This document shows positions 1 to 12,100 of a stretch of 39,246 nt of DNA, piece by piece (positions within the stretch are counted from its first letter, which is position 1; every line of letters starts with the position of its first letter). A program made the translations under genes and the position numbers. Source of the DNA: Saccoglossus kowalevskii (taxonomy: Eukaryota > Hemichordata > Enteropneusta > Harrimaniidae); contig NW_003105123.1 in assembly GCF_000003605.2 (NCBI RefSeq), forward strand, positions 34,224-73,469, written 5' to 3'. Below the pieces are notes generated by a model. The model ran no database searches. It was not told where the DNA came from and saw nothing but the letters and a program-made list of their open reading frames with translations.

Positions 1-137
1 GTCCTATAGTATAATGCACACTGATCCTATAATGCATAGCTTTAGGTCCTATAGTATATGCAACACTAATTCCTATAATGTATAGCTTTAGGTCCTATAG
101 TATAATGAAACACTGATTCCAATAATGCATAGCTTTA
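1..137. repeat. 46-47 bp tandem repeat, three copies
   Basis: Three successive copies of a unit that starts GTCCTATAGTATAATG and ends GCATAGCTTTAG, differing by a few substitutions and small indels. The array is cut by the left edge of the window and abuts the inverted-repeat element that follows. No coding content is seen. Confidence 0.85.
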
Positions 138-2012
138 GTGTGTAAACACTATGTACCGGCGACATGCCGCACTGTTTGGCGATCAGCAAGCACATGGAAG
201 ACAAATTGTGGGACCAAACAAATGACACATGGTTTACGGTGATTTGACACATCACACCGCTGGCTAAAAAAATTAAATAGTGTAACGGGCACGTTGGTTT
301 TGACTGCCTATTTATGGTGTAACGTTATCGCCATCTTGGAGTTGTAAGGCTTCGTCCTGATGACTATGCTCATTAGCATAGGCGGCAGCTTCAAAGCGAG
401 TGGAACGCGAAGTACTTTTCAAGCGTTCTGCAACGAATGTTGTATGACTACTTTGACTTTGTTGAGTGCATCAAGGAAAATAATTTGCATGCAGTGAAAA
501 AAAAATCATTCACGATGTGCAACGTTTTGCCATGACAGCAGTTGTTTGCAATCGTCTGCCTTCGTTTAGATCATAACTGGACTCCAAACTTGTGGTCTAT
601 GATCAATTAGCTGGTATTTTAACCAGAAATGAAATACTTTGTAATAGTTGTGAAAAGTAAACAAAAACGGCGTTGGTTTGTGGTGTGAATGGAATTATTT
701 TTGTATCATAATTTTCGAAGTCAGTATTACTGAAAATTATGGTTTATTTTTTTAAATGAACCCCAATTTTCTGTGGTCCATATTGATCTTAATGTAGCGG
801 GAAGGTAAATTTTCTTTCTTTTCTTGATTTTTCAATAATTGATAAAACGGTTACTTTGTACCTTGATTCATCACCCAGCTTTTCGAAATTTCTGAAAGAC
901 CAGTGCTCAAACGCTAACACTACTACCGTTTCGTTAACATTTACATAATGTTTATAATATGCATATGTATACTACCGGTAATACTCTGTTGTTGACGATT
1001 CTGATAGAACGGGTGACAAGCTTCCTGACGCAAACAATTCATATTAATCTAACATTCATTGTCAGCATTATTATCAGTCAAGACTTTGTCTGAGAAATCG
1101 TTTTATTTTCTAAGTCTATATTCTATTTTAATAACACCATCTTACTAACGCAATGACGATGTAAAGACAGAAAGCAAAGACGCCAATGACAGACAAGGCA
1201 AAGAAAAATCTGCAATTCAGGGTCATAATTTTACTAATTTAGGCTTGCCTGCAGCCTGTTGTGATTCAGATATAAAATTACAGGACTTTCGCGTTCACCC
1301 CTCGTTTACGCAATTTATATTTATTTTTCAAGAATTTTTCATCTAGGTCATATTATGACCAACCTCGCGAGTGGTTCGAAGGCGACAATTAGGCTGAAAT
1401 ATTCGCATCAACGCGAAAGAGTTTCAACTACATAACCGATGACAACACCGATACGCGAGACCATTGAGGGTTGGTGATCAGACGAGGAAGTGAGTACAGG
1501 AAATCTGTTGCTCGTCGGCTCGTCGTTTCCGTTTATGCAGAGAGCGTGCACCAATCTAATTTTCCGTTGACACTGCTGTTTTAGTTTTCTATCTTCAGCA
1601 GCAGTTTCAATCCATTCACATAGCTTTACGTTTTTGTTCTCTTAATATTCTTAATAAAACGATACACGCTTTATTGATGAATATAGTCATAACAAATTAT
1701 ACTTGCTAATGAAAAAAAAAGAACGTAACATCGTGTGAAACGTACTTTGCGCTCTACCCACTTTAAAGCTGCCGCCTATGCTAATGAGCATAGTTGCGGA
1801 CGAAGCCTTACAACTTCAAGATGGCGTTAATGTTACCAGCTTCCTGATGTTACACCGTAATAGGGCAGCCAACACCAATGTGCATGTGTTTTGTAACCCC
1901 TCTCATCCCCTCCGGGGGATGTTATATATATTTTAATTAATCAATCAATGTTAAATACTTGCTGATTACCGAACCGTGCGGCATGTCGTCGGTAAATACT
2001 TGTTTACCGTAG
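137..2012. mobile_element. Non-coding element with long imperfect terminal inverted repeats (fold-back or MITE-like)
   Basis: Two blocks at the left recur as reverse complement at the right. The outer block at about 140-190 (containing CGACATGCCGCAC and ATCAGCAAG) matches about 1963-2012. The inner block at about 285-416 (containing GTTGTAAGGCTTCGTCC and CATTAGCATAGGCGGCAGCT) matches about 1738-1885. The arms are therefore roughly 270 bp, with a diverged middle. The interior (about 420-1735) is AT-rich with no credible reading frame, so the element is probably non-autonomous. The outer tips both resemble GTAAACA. I could not identify a convincing target-site duplication, so the exact ends are approximate and the superfamily is not assigned. 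Confidence 0.75.
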
Positions 2013-2224
2013 TCGAGCAGTAGGCAAAATAACCATTTAAAACTAAACATTTCTATAAGGCATGCTGTGTACCCTTACATCGATCGACCATTGAGATTCA
2101 CGCTTTTCGACCAACCAACCAACCAATGGGAATCGTGCTCTTCGCAGAGTGACACTGCAATCCTGTCGCAGAGTGCAATAATCGACATTGGACGAGTCGC
2201 ACAATTGCGACGCAGATTTAGTTT

Positions 2225-2778
2225 TTAGACCCCCATACATACCTCACAGAGGTCCATCTGATATACCTACATATACAATATCAAAGAAATTGGACAAGCA
2301 GTTTTCAAGGAGAAGTCAAAAATATAATTTTTTCACCAAAAATATCAAAGCAATCAGACTAACAGTTTTCAAAAAGTCGAAAATAAAAATTTTACCAAAA
2401 ATTACAAAAATATTCATCAAAATTAGAAAAATGAAGATATCATCATGAAATGAACAAATCTGAGAGAGGTCCACCCAAGTATTAAAGCATTTGGGCTAGC
2501 GGTTGTCAAGAAGAAGTCGAAAATAGCATTTTTGACCAAAAATGACAAAAATATTCACTATAAATAGAACAATTGAACATATCCACACGAAATGAACAAA
2601 TCTGAGAGAGAAAGACCCAAGGTACCTTCCTAGAAAGTTTCACATCTATACAGTTTGTGGTTTTTAAGAAGAAGTCGGAAATGTAAAATTGATGACAGCG
2701 ACGACGGCGGACGCCGGAAACCGACGGACAATCAGTCATACTATAAGCTCCGCTCGACTTCGTCGACAGCGGATCTAA
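2225..2778 (+). mobile_element. Repeat family A, copy 1 (hairpin-ended, Helentron/pearl-like)
   Basis: The copy contains two degenerate core units of about 140 bp sharing the phrase GAAATGAACAAATCTGAGAG, then a GACGACGGCGGACG simple-sequence patch. It ends in a hairpin at 2746-2776 (AGCTCCGCTCGAC, loop, GTCGACAGCGGATCT) followed by CTAA. One stem base has decayed (GGATCT instead of GGAGCT). The 5' end is not clear in this copy. It lies in the last visible intron of the minus-strand gene. The class assignment is inferred from architecture. Confidence 0.75.
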
Positions 2779-2807
2779 TTATACATCAAAGCTATAATGC
2801 CTGACTG

Positions 2808-3030
2808 ACCTTTGAGTTTGCTGTTGTAGAAAGCATTCAATAAATTGAAATCTAAATCAAGATCAGAATGTCTCACCTTTGAGCTCGCTGTTGTAGAAAG
2901 CATTCAATAAATTGAAATCTAAATCAAGATCAGAATGTCTCACCTTTGAGCTCGCTGTTGTAGAAAGCATTCAATAAATTGAAATCTAAATCAAGATCAG
3001 AATGTCTCACCTTTGAGCTCGCTGTTGCAG
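2808..3030 (-). repeat. 67-bp tandem duplication of an exon-intron junction
   Basis: The phrase ACCTTTGAG recurs at 2808, 2875, 2942 and 3009, giving an exact 67-bp period. The copy at 3009 is the true exon 11 donor boundary (exon end GAGCTCAAAG, then GTGAGA on the minus strand). The other copies repeat the last part of the exon, the splice donor and the first part of the intron. The two nearest copies keep a perfect GTGAGA donor. The farthest has GTCAGT. Continuing past the normal junction gives an in-frame TGA at once (AGG TGA). Confidence 0.9.
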
Positions 3031-3111
3031 CCTGCTGGTAGTAGCAACCCATGTCCTGATATGTCTGTCTGATTTACTTGAATGCACACTTCGACTTTCT
3101 AATTGTTGTTG
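3011..3111 (-). CDS. Exon 11 of the minus-strand gene
   Basis: 101 bp, starting in phase 0 after a TTTCAG acceptor and ending with two bases of a split codon before GTGAGA. It encodes residues 488-520, starting QQQLESRSVHSSK and ending RLQQRAQ, which is Gln, Ser and Arg rich. The next exon was not found in the remaining 3 kb, which is filled by transposable elements, so the gene continues beyond the left edge. Its donor region has been tandemly copied into the following intron. Confidence 0.75.
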
Positions 3112-6100
3112 CTGAAACAATGTAAGGAAAAGGCAGTGAAGAATCAAAGACAGCTACTGTGTGCTGAGATCATTGGAAGTACATTAAGTAGAAATAAAAA
3201 ATATATCAAATTAGTCTGCTAAACAAGATATCAAATAATTGCCTAATTTAAGCAAATTTAGGTACTAATAGTTTACAAGCAAAGATTTCAACCTGAACCT
3301 AATCACTTCTGTGGATTTCATTTGTGTATTGTAAGCTGATGAGTGGTTATTGAGTTTAAGGTCAATTAACTATTAATATAAATTATGTTTTCTGAGGATT
3401 ATAAAAATGTGTCAATCATCATGGATGGTTCTCGAAGGATGATACATCCTCAAAACATATAGTAAAATAAGTTCATGCATGCATACACACACAGGATAAA
3501 GCAAAGACTATTGCACCCAGGAGTAAAAATAAACCTGCTAAATAATTTGAGGAATAATTAAGTTAATTAACATTCTTGTCTTGTTCTCACCGATAGTTGA
3601 TTTGTTCTTGTTTGATTCCTGAGAAGAATTATTGCTTGAGCATCTCGACTACTTTTTACACTTGCACTTGAACCAGCTCTTTGCCTGGTGTGTAAAACAA
3701 AGTAACATTCAATCTCATAATTACATGTTAAACATGTCCATATTTGGTCTTTTATAATAAAACTGTACATTTTAAGCAATCGTATGACCATCTTGACCAT
3801 GCACATGTAATTTACCTTAATAATGGTGTCCATATTTTGGTATACAACATTTATGTGCTTTAAGTAATACCAGTATTAAGAATACTATTTTGCCCATATT
3901 TGGTAAATATTTACATGTATTAGACAGGTTACACAAACTGAGCTTCAGAGATATAGTTAAAACTACAGTGCCAAACATAACAATTATAAGTAATTCACAA
4001 TAAAACATATATATTCACACATGATAGTGTAGGTGTTTTCTCTTTGAAATGAAAATTTATTCATCCCTAATAATACCTTCTGATGACATCCTTGACTCCC
4101 ATCTCCTCCTCCATGCCAGCTACAGATGCACTGTCATATCTGGATTCAAGAAATGGACCTGTCAACACAATAAGTTATCAAATTAGTACAATCATAAAAT
4201 TGTGCTCTTTTTTTCTATGTGAAGCAGATTTTATTTCTATTTTCCACTATTGCATGATGGGATGTAGTTTTGTTACCAATGATGCATGATGGGATACATT
4301 TTTATTTCCAGTGTTGCATTATAAATAAGACAGAGAATCATACTGATATTAGAAAAGCTGCAAAAATTTAATGGTTTATTTCCAATGATGCACAATGCAA
4401 TGGACAAACAATGAATTCAATCAGTGCATGAATGCAAGACAAAATTAGTTTATTGATTACTGAATTAATAGTTCATTCATTAAGCCATTATGCGGTAGAC
4501 AGAATGATGGCTATGAAACTTTTTCATCAATTCATGTCAAGCTGCATCAATTTAACGATTGTCAAAATTTGACAATATAATTTACCCAGGCTTTACTAGA
4601 AATTAATTTCAAACAAATTTACTGAGATGATAATGTGATACAGTAAAACCGTGCTTAACCCTATTCAAACACTTGAGTATTACTTGATAATGAAGTGATG
4701 GGAGGCGGTTATGTATGGTTTCACTATTTCACTATTATCACTTTTAATTTTATTACAGTGTGTACTACTAATTTTACTTACCTTTCACCTAATCGATTGA
4801 AACTTTTGGACAGAATACAAAAGCACACCTAGGCATGGGTAATCTATCTGGACCCCTTACCAATAATTAAGTTGATTCTAAATCACCAGTAGGAGAGTTG
4901 GGCAGAAACTAAAATCTCTCACAACATATATGAATAGTGAAAAGGGAAACTTCCGTAAACATAAAATTTTCTGTACTCAAAATGTATCTCGCAGTCTGTC
5001 CTATGATAGCAAGCTGACATGGTTTAGATCTTCTGCCTTCTGGGACATCTCTGTTAATTGCAAGACCAATGAGTTAGCTAGTGCATAAGGGTATGCAGGT
5101 CGGGAACATCCATCTGTGTGTGTGTAACATTTCCACTTGGGTAATAGTTATGTTTAACCCATCAGCAAACATTAAATGTGGCTCTGTTTTGTTTCCCTGT
5201 TGCATAAGACAAACATCTGTTTAATATCACTCCAGATCTCTCCCTGTTCTATGTTAAAATAAGCAGGGCACTGACTGGCAAGCAGTAAATCTTTCTTGTC
5301 CTCGCAAGCAGTAATTACTTCTTGTCCTTTACCACAAATGAGAGGGCTACAATTTAGCTCCTCTGACGACTAGAAGACTGATTCTAGCAGTTCAAATGGA
5401 GGCTTATGTAATTGTCTTTTACTAGACTGATGTCCCAGTGTGTCAAACTTGAACAAAGACACTGTCCTAGGTCAATGCTGGCATATGCCAGAACTATACC
5501 TCCTAGGCAAGCCCAGAATCCTATAAACCTTGCTGGGTGCAAGGTTTTTTTTTAAAAAAAAAAAGGTTTTTGTGGCAGGCAACATTTCAGGACTTTGAAT
5601 ATCACTGTTGTCACTCTTGGCTTTTTTTATGTGCAAAGTGCAAGTGCTAGTGCTGACAGCCATATTCAAGTTTAGGACTACATGACAGGGCTGTGTGGCT
5701 ATTGCTTTATCCAATTGCAATTTAATGTACTATTCTTATGTGTCAACTAGGCCCGGTAAAACACACAGACACAAACAGACCTTAACCAACATTAGTGAAT
5801 CAATCTCTCAACCAGGGTAGGAGGAATCAACCCATTTTGGTGTTCAGCCTTAGATAAGATTTGAACTTGGGTCTACCGATGCAACAGCAACTATGCTGGC
5901 AGTGACTAGTTTGGTTGTTTTAAAAAAAAGTAAAAAGTATGTATTCATAGAAGTGCGGGTTAGATTCTGATTGGGGTCTGTCAATGTTGTTGGACACTCA
6001 GCTAGAAAAATATTTCTTAGCTGTCAATTGCTGGAGAGCTTCTGAGCGTGTAACAGTGACTCGTAGTGGTTCTGTGTCGGTATTCATTGGTCATCCAGTA

Positions 6101-9100
6101 GGCATAGATATGTGCCCTCTTGGGGTGTAAAATCTCAAGTTTGTGAGTGCAGATCCCTCATACCACTTTAGATGTGTCCTTGCATGACCAGAGTTATGGA
6201 TTGAGTTGATGATTTATTCTGCTATCTCCGCTGTAGATTTACTAAGTCCACTCACCACTTGAGGGCAGTTTGAATTTGTGGGGTCGATGACCTTCTTCTT
6301 TTGTGGAAGTGTGCTGATAGCAATTTCTTGCTGGTTTCCAAAGAGCCAGTCATCTGTATACAGGTTCATGTTTATGTTTATCAGGCACGTGTATACCCTG
6401 AATCATGATGCCTAAGTATCGGTACATTTGGGATGAATCTGGTCATGCAGATTTGTCCTTCTGTTCTAGCAATGCTAGCAAATTGCCTTAGTTTGCTGGA
6501 GTTTGCATTATGTATTGATTCCATGGGCTTATGTTCATTGTAGCCTGATCACCGGTCCCACATCAATGAAATCATTAAATATGTGCTCTTGATTTTCACT
6601 CTCAAAACAGATTTCTAAGCAGTTCAAAAGGAAAATTTTAGAACTAATCCTAGGCTGCAAGTGCCAGTCTGTGACAAAAATTGAGGTGTCATATTTCAAA
6701 ATTAGGGTCATGATCAAGTAATGCCAAAAAGTTTCAATCAACATCTTCCTAATGATTAGGTGTAAATAGTAATTGCTACAAAGAATGTTAGAATGATGTC
6801 CCAAAGACTTACTTCGTTCATATTCAGGATCTTCTTCAACCTTACTCATTGTCTCATCTTTATCCGGTATGTCAAGCATAACAGGCGTTGGGGATGAACT
6901 ATGGTTACTAGAAAGTGTAGATGGAGTTCTCTGTATTAAGCTCCCAACTCCTACAGCTGACCCTCGACGAGGGGTGTTGCGTGCACTGGTGGTAGTTAGT
7001 GTGTTACCAAAAAAACGACTTGGCTTCTTGTTAAACTAGTAAACAAATTTAAATATATAATATAATCTTGCCATTCAATTTAAAAATTAAACAATTATTG
7101 ACAATGCACAGTCTTGCTTTTACCAGATCCCGATCTCTGTGTTCAGTACAAGTCACATGTCAACCAAAGGAACCCAGGCATCATTCGTATGAAAATTTCA
7201 ATGCAATACGACTGGAACTGCATCCTCATGGGATTGTCAGTGTCACTGTATATTAGTATATTTTTTTTATGTTAAAAAGATTGAAATATCAGGCAATAAC
7301 CTTCAAAACATTATAACATTAATTTACCTTTTCTAAATAAGTTGCTGGACGTTCACGGAAAAGTTTCCAATTTGTCTCATACTGTTTATACCGTCCAATC
7401 TTCCTGACTGTTGTCTTACCAAAACTATTCTGTTTCAATTCTCTAAAATTCAGAACAAAAAGTACGGGGTTAATAATATTACATTCAGCAAATTTATAAG
7501 GAAAACATATGCCACCAGTACAAACATTTTAGGAGTCACCATGGCAACCATAATACAACACGAATGACATAGCTATTTTGTTTCCATAAAAGTAAATACA
7601 GCACTGTTAGCAGTAATGAGCACTCAAGATGAGAACCCACAAACACAAATATTCCTATCTTAATTGATGTTTATTCTACACAAATAAAAGTTGGAGAAGT
7701 ATTCTGGTACAATAAATTAGACTGTACAGTCAGAATATTTTAGTCACATTAATATTAAGTGCGGAGTTGATGGAATACTGTAAAAGCATGTGATTTTTAC
7801 TGCAATTGCTTTTCTTTTCTACAATGATGTAATTTGACATGTTCATGTAATATTAATTCTAAGGACTATAGCTCATTATACACAGATGACGGAATATAGA
7901 ATTACTGAACATGTTACCCCCCCCCCCCCCAAGATAAAATGGTACATCCCTGACTTACTTGTATTTAATATTCCAGCATTGTAATATAGGACCCATAGCT
8001 GCAGGTGGTTCAACTATCATTGATTCTAATAGCCAGTTCAATGCACACAGTTGACGGAATATAGAATTACTGTAATGTAAATATACACAGTTGTTAATGA
8101 AAACAGGCATGAGTGGATATATAAATAAAATTACTGTCTTATGTAGTAACCTGTTAGTTATTACAGGCAATATATCAGAGACACATGACTGCTACTACAA
8201 ATACTAACTTTTGAGAATTCCATGATTCTGTCCTAGGTTGCTGTGTTTACCCAGTAGCAGGCATATATTTTGAGGAAAAAAACACTGTCAGCATCAACTG
8301 ACTAACTCATTTTATTTACAAGTCAAACACCTACATTTTGTCTGAGAATTGGATCTAACACAAACAAAAATCAAAATAAAATGGTCAAAAGCATCAGCCA
8401 TTTTGAAACTAAACAATATAAAATAACAGAAATAGTAAATATCAGACATACAAGTTATAGCATGAATAAAAAGGACTCTCGTTTTTTGAAATCTCCCATT
8501 TGTACCTCACCAGTCAATCAATACAAATATACTTGTAATGAAAATTATCACAAGACATGATACACTTTATTGTTAAATACACAGTACGACTACTTACAGA
8601 GATGCTTCTTTCTCTAAATCAATATCAGTTTGTACATTTATATTTGAATGGCATGGTGTATAAGGTCGTGGAGGTTCAGCTTTTTTCTTCTTTTTTTTTT
8701 TCTTTGTACTTGCCACTGATATGTCTGTCACAATCGATTTGGTTGGCGATTGCGTCTCAAACCGAATGGTTTCATCGTCGGTACATTCCTCCCCACTAAT
8801 TGCGCCTTCAGCTACAGTTGTACTCATTCTGTGTGTTCAATAGAATTCTATTTATACTTTAACATAAGGTTATTAATGCAATAAAAATCCAATTATTGGT
8901 ACAATGACACATAATTTAATATTAGTTTTTAGTTCGCAGTCTCTTTTAAACTACTGCAATATACACCAATAAAGCTCGTACAATTAAAATGTGATTTCTC
9001 TTTTTAGTTCATATCCTATTTTATGTTTTGTATTCCAGACTTGTGCCAGTTACATAATAACATACCACATACTAAATTATGAAAAATCTGGAGTGTGATT

Positions 9101-12100
9101 TTTAAATTATAAGGGGAAATAATATAATAAAATAAAAGAAAGCACATTATTAAATATGTACTGCAGTTTATTTTGATTCGTCTTTGAAATCAAAATCGGT
9201 ATTTCCACACCCCATACTCGTGATGCGGTGTATCCTTCGTTTCACTTTGCATCAATTGTGAAAATAACTTCCATTCGCAACAAAAGCCATGGGAAGGGTG
9301 TGGGGTTCTGTCATAGTATCCAATGAAATGCATACTGACAATAACAGTACATGGTATATGTGGCCTAGCTGTGTTACAATGAATTGATACAATATACTAG
9401 TATACTGATACAACTGAAAAATTGTCAGTAATGTCACAGCCATGTTATTTTTCATTCAAATTCTATATACATTATATGACTGTATTTATTGTTATTTAAT
9501 CTGCATTCATGTAACACAATAAGTAGTACACATGTCTGTCATCATAATGAACCAAAATGATGCATTAAAACCAGTATAAGTTAATGAATATTCTAAAGTA
9601 AATAATAATTAGTCTAAATGGTAATGATATTATTTGTGCTCAAGTTTAACCGCAATTGTATCAGGGGAATTGATGTCACACTTTTCCCACAACCCCTTAC
9701 TTGATAGCCTCATACTTTTGTATTGTACAACAATGTCAACCATCATAGTGTTCACCATTTGTACAGGATTTTGTTTATAAACAAGCAGTCTGTCGGCTGA
9801 GATAGCTCCGCTGTTAGAAATGCACATGGCAATTAAAGAACAGAAGATATCATGAGAAAATGAACAAATCTGAGAGAGGTCCACATGTAGTACCTATATG
9901 TATAATATATATCAAAGCAATTGGACTTGAGGTTTTTAACAAGAGGTCAAAAATATCACTTTTTACCAAAAATGACAAAAATATTCACCAAAATTAGAAA
10001 ATTAAAGATATCATTAGAAAATGAACAAATCTGAGAGAAGTCCACATGTAGTACCTATATATATAATATCAAAGAAATTGGACTTGCGGTTTTTAACAAG
10101 AAGTTGAAAATATCACTTTTTACCAAAAATGACAAAAATATTCACCAAAATTAGAGAATTGAAGATATCATCATGAAATGAACAAATCTAAGAGAGGTCT
10201 ACCCAAGGTACATATACACCAAGTATCAAAGCATTCAGGCTTGTAGTTTTCAAGAAGAAGTCGAAAAAGTAAAACAATGACACGGACGACGGACGAACGA
10301 CGACGAACAATCACTCATATGATAAGCTCCGCTCGACAAAGTCGACAGCGGAGCTAAAAACTTATAATTCGTAATGTTTAATATGCACAATCTTTTTATT
10401 GTTAATTTTGTTGAAGGTGAACATCAATAGAGTAAATAATTTAATTGGGATAACCTGAGTATTGGATTACAGGTTGAGCACTGTGTTTGCAATCATATAT
10501 TGTGACTAGTGTGCGAGGCTGTACATTGTGAGAATAACTCAATAATTTATTGGTAATATATAACTCTACACAACATCAGAGGTTCCAATGTATGTGTGTG
10601 TCAATATCAGATTAAAGAAGAAAGAGGACGACCTTCATATTTAAATCAACATTATTATTGTTCAGTTTCATACAATCAAACTGTATTTTTTTTATGTTGA
10701 ACTGAATTATTACGTGGAAGCCCTACTTGACACAATGATGTTAAAAATTATTATTAGTGTGTGTGTGTGTGTGTTTTGTTTACATGTTTATTTGTCTGTT
10801 GTGAATCATTGCAAATCAACTTCAAAATGACTGTAGTTTATTACGGTACGGGAGCTTGTCAATTGTATATCTAGCAGTAGTAACCACATCCACATATATA
10901 AACAGGGAAACAGATTCCCAGACTTAATTCAGACATTTTCAAAAAACACCCCCAAATTACTGTCACCATTGTTTCAGCAAATTGGCATTTTCCAGCGTGA
11001 TAATATTCATCCAATTTATTTTATTTGATGGAATTTCTCTCCTAGAATTTATTGCTCGGTAACATTTTAATTCACTAACATAATACCTTGCTCTAACTCC
11101 CATAATGCATTGTACATTTACTCAGTAAAACATATGCTCAGTAGATTCAACATTTGAACTTTTCACAAACTCCCACAATGCATTCCATATATGTTCAGTA
11201 GATGTCAATTTGCACTGAGCTTGAACTCCCCTTCAAGCAGTTTTCAGTAAATAATACTTGTACCATCACATATTCAAGTTCACTAACTGTGATTTCAATT
11301 AGTTGAGAAATATGATACCTGAATTAACTTGCTTCTTCAAACTCATTGTCAACATCATTATGGCTAGTCAAATATTGAAACTGGATAGAATTTTGTTCAT
11401 ATCTCAATTTTCAATTCCAAGCTCACTAACACTATTGTATTATAATCAACTAGAAACCACTATTTATTTTCTCACTCATCACATTGAAGTTGTTCAAAAA
11501 ATGAACAAAATCAATCAAGCCATCTCAGAGAAACAGCTGTTTTAGTTCGTTGTATGCCTAAAAACATGGCAACGTTGTTTTTTGTGGTGAATATAGAACA
11601 ATATAAAACATAGAATAATGTTTTGTTCAAATATTGCATTTTTGATATGCCTAACAATTCCTTACTGGAACATCTCGTGTACTTTCCAAAATTTGACAAT
11701 GACACTTAAGCCCAAAATGGACTTCCTAATCAACACATCTTTGATTATAACAATAATCTTGTTAAAACACACACTCTCAAAATTTACAGCATTCACTTTC
11801 AGACCACTAAGCAAATAGGTGGAAATACCAATTACATATGAAGACTGAGGATTCAATTGCTAGTGTAAAATCATATCGCTGGTGTGGACAGTGACGGCTG
11901 ACAGATTATTTTAGTTCTGCTGCTCTCCTGGCACGGGCAACTGACTTTCTTTGTATATACAATGTACTGACAAGCAAGTACTGGTTAGTACTAGTAAACA
12001 ACCCGGGACATATCGATAGTCAATATGGTATTCTGAAACACAGGTTTAACCCTGAAGATAGCGTCATCATACAGTATCCCATTAATGAGCGAAATTCACA

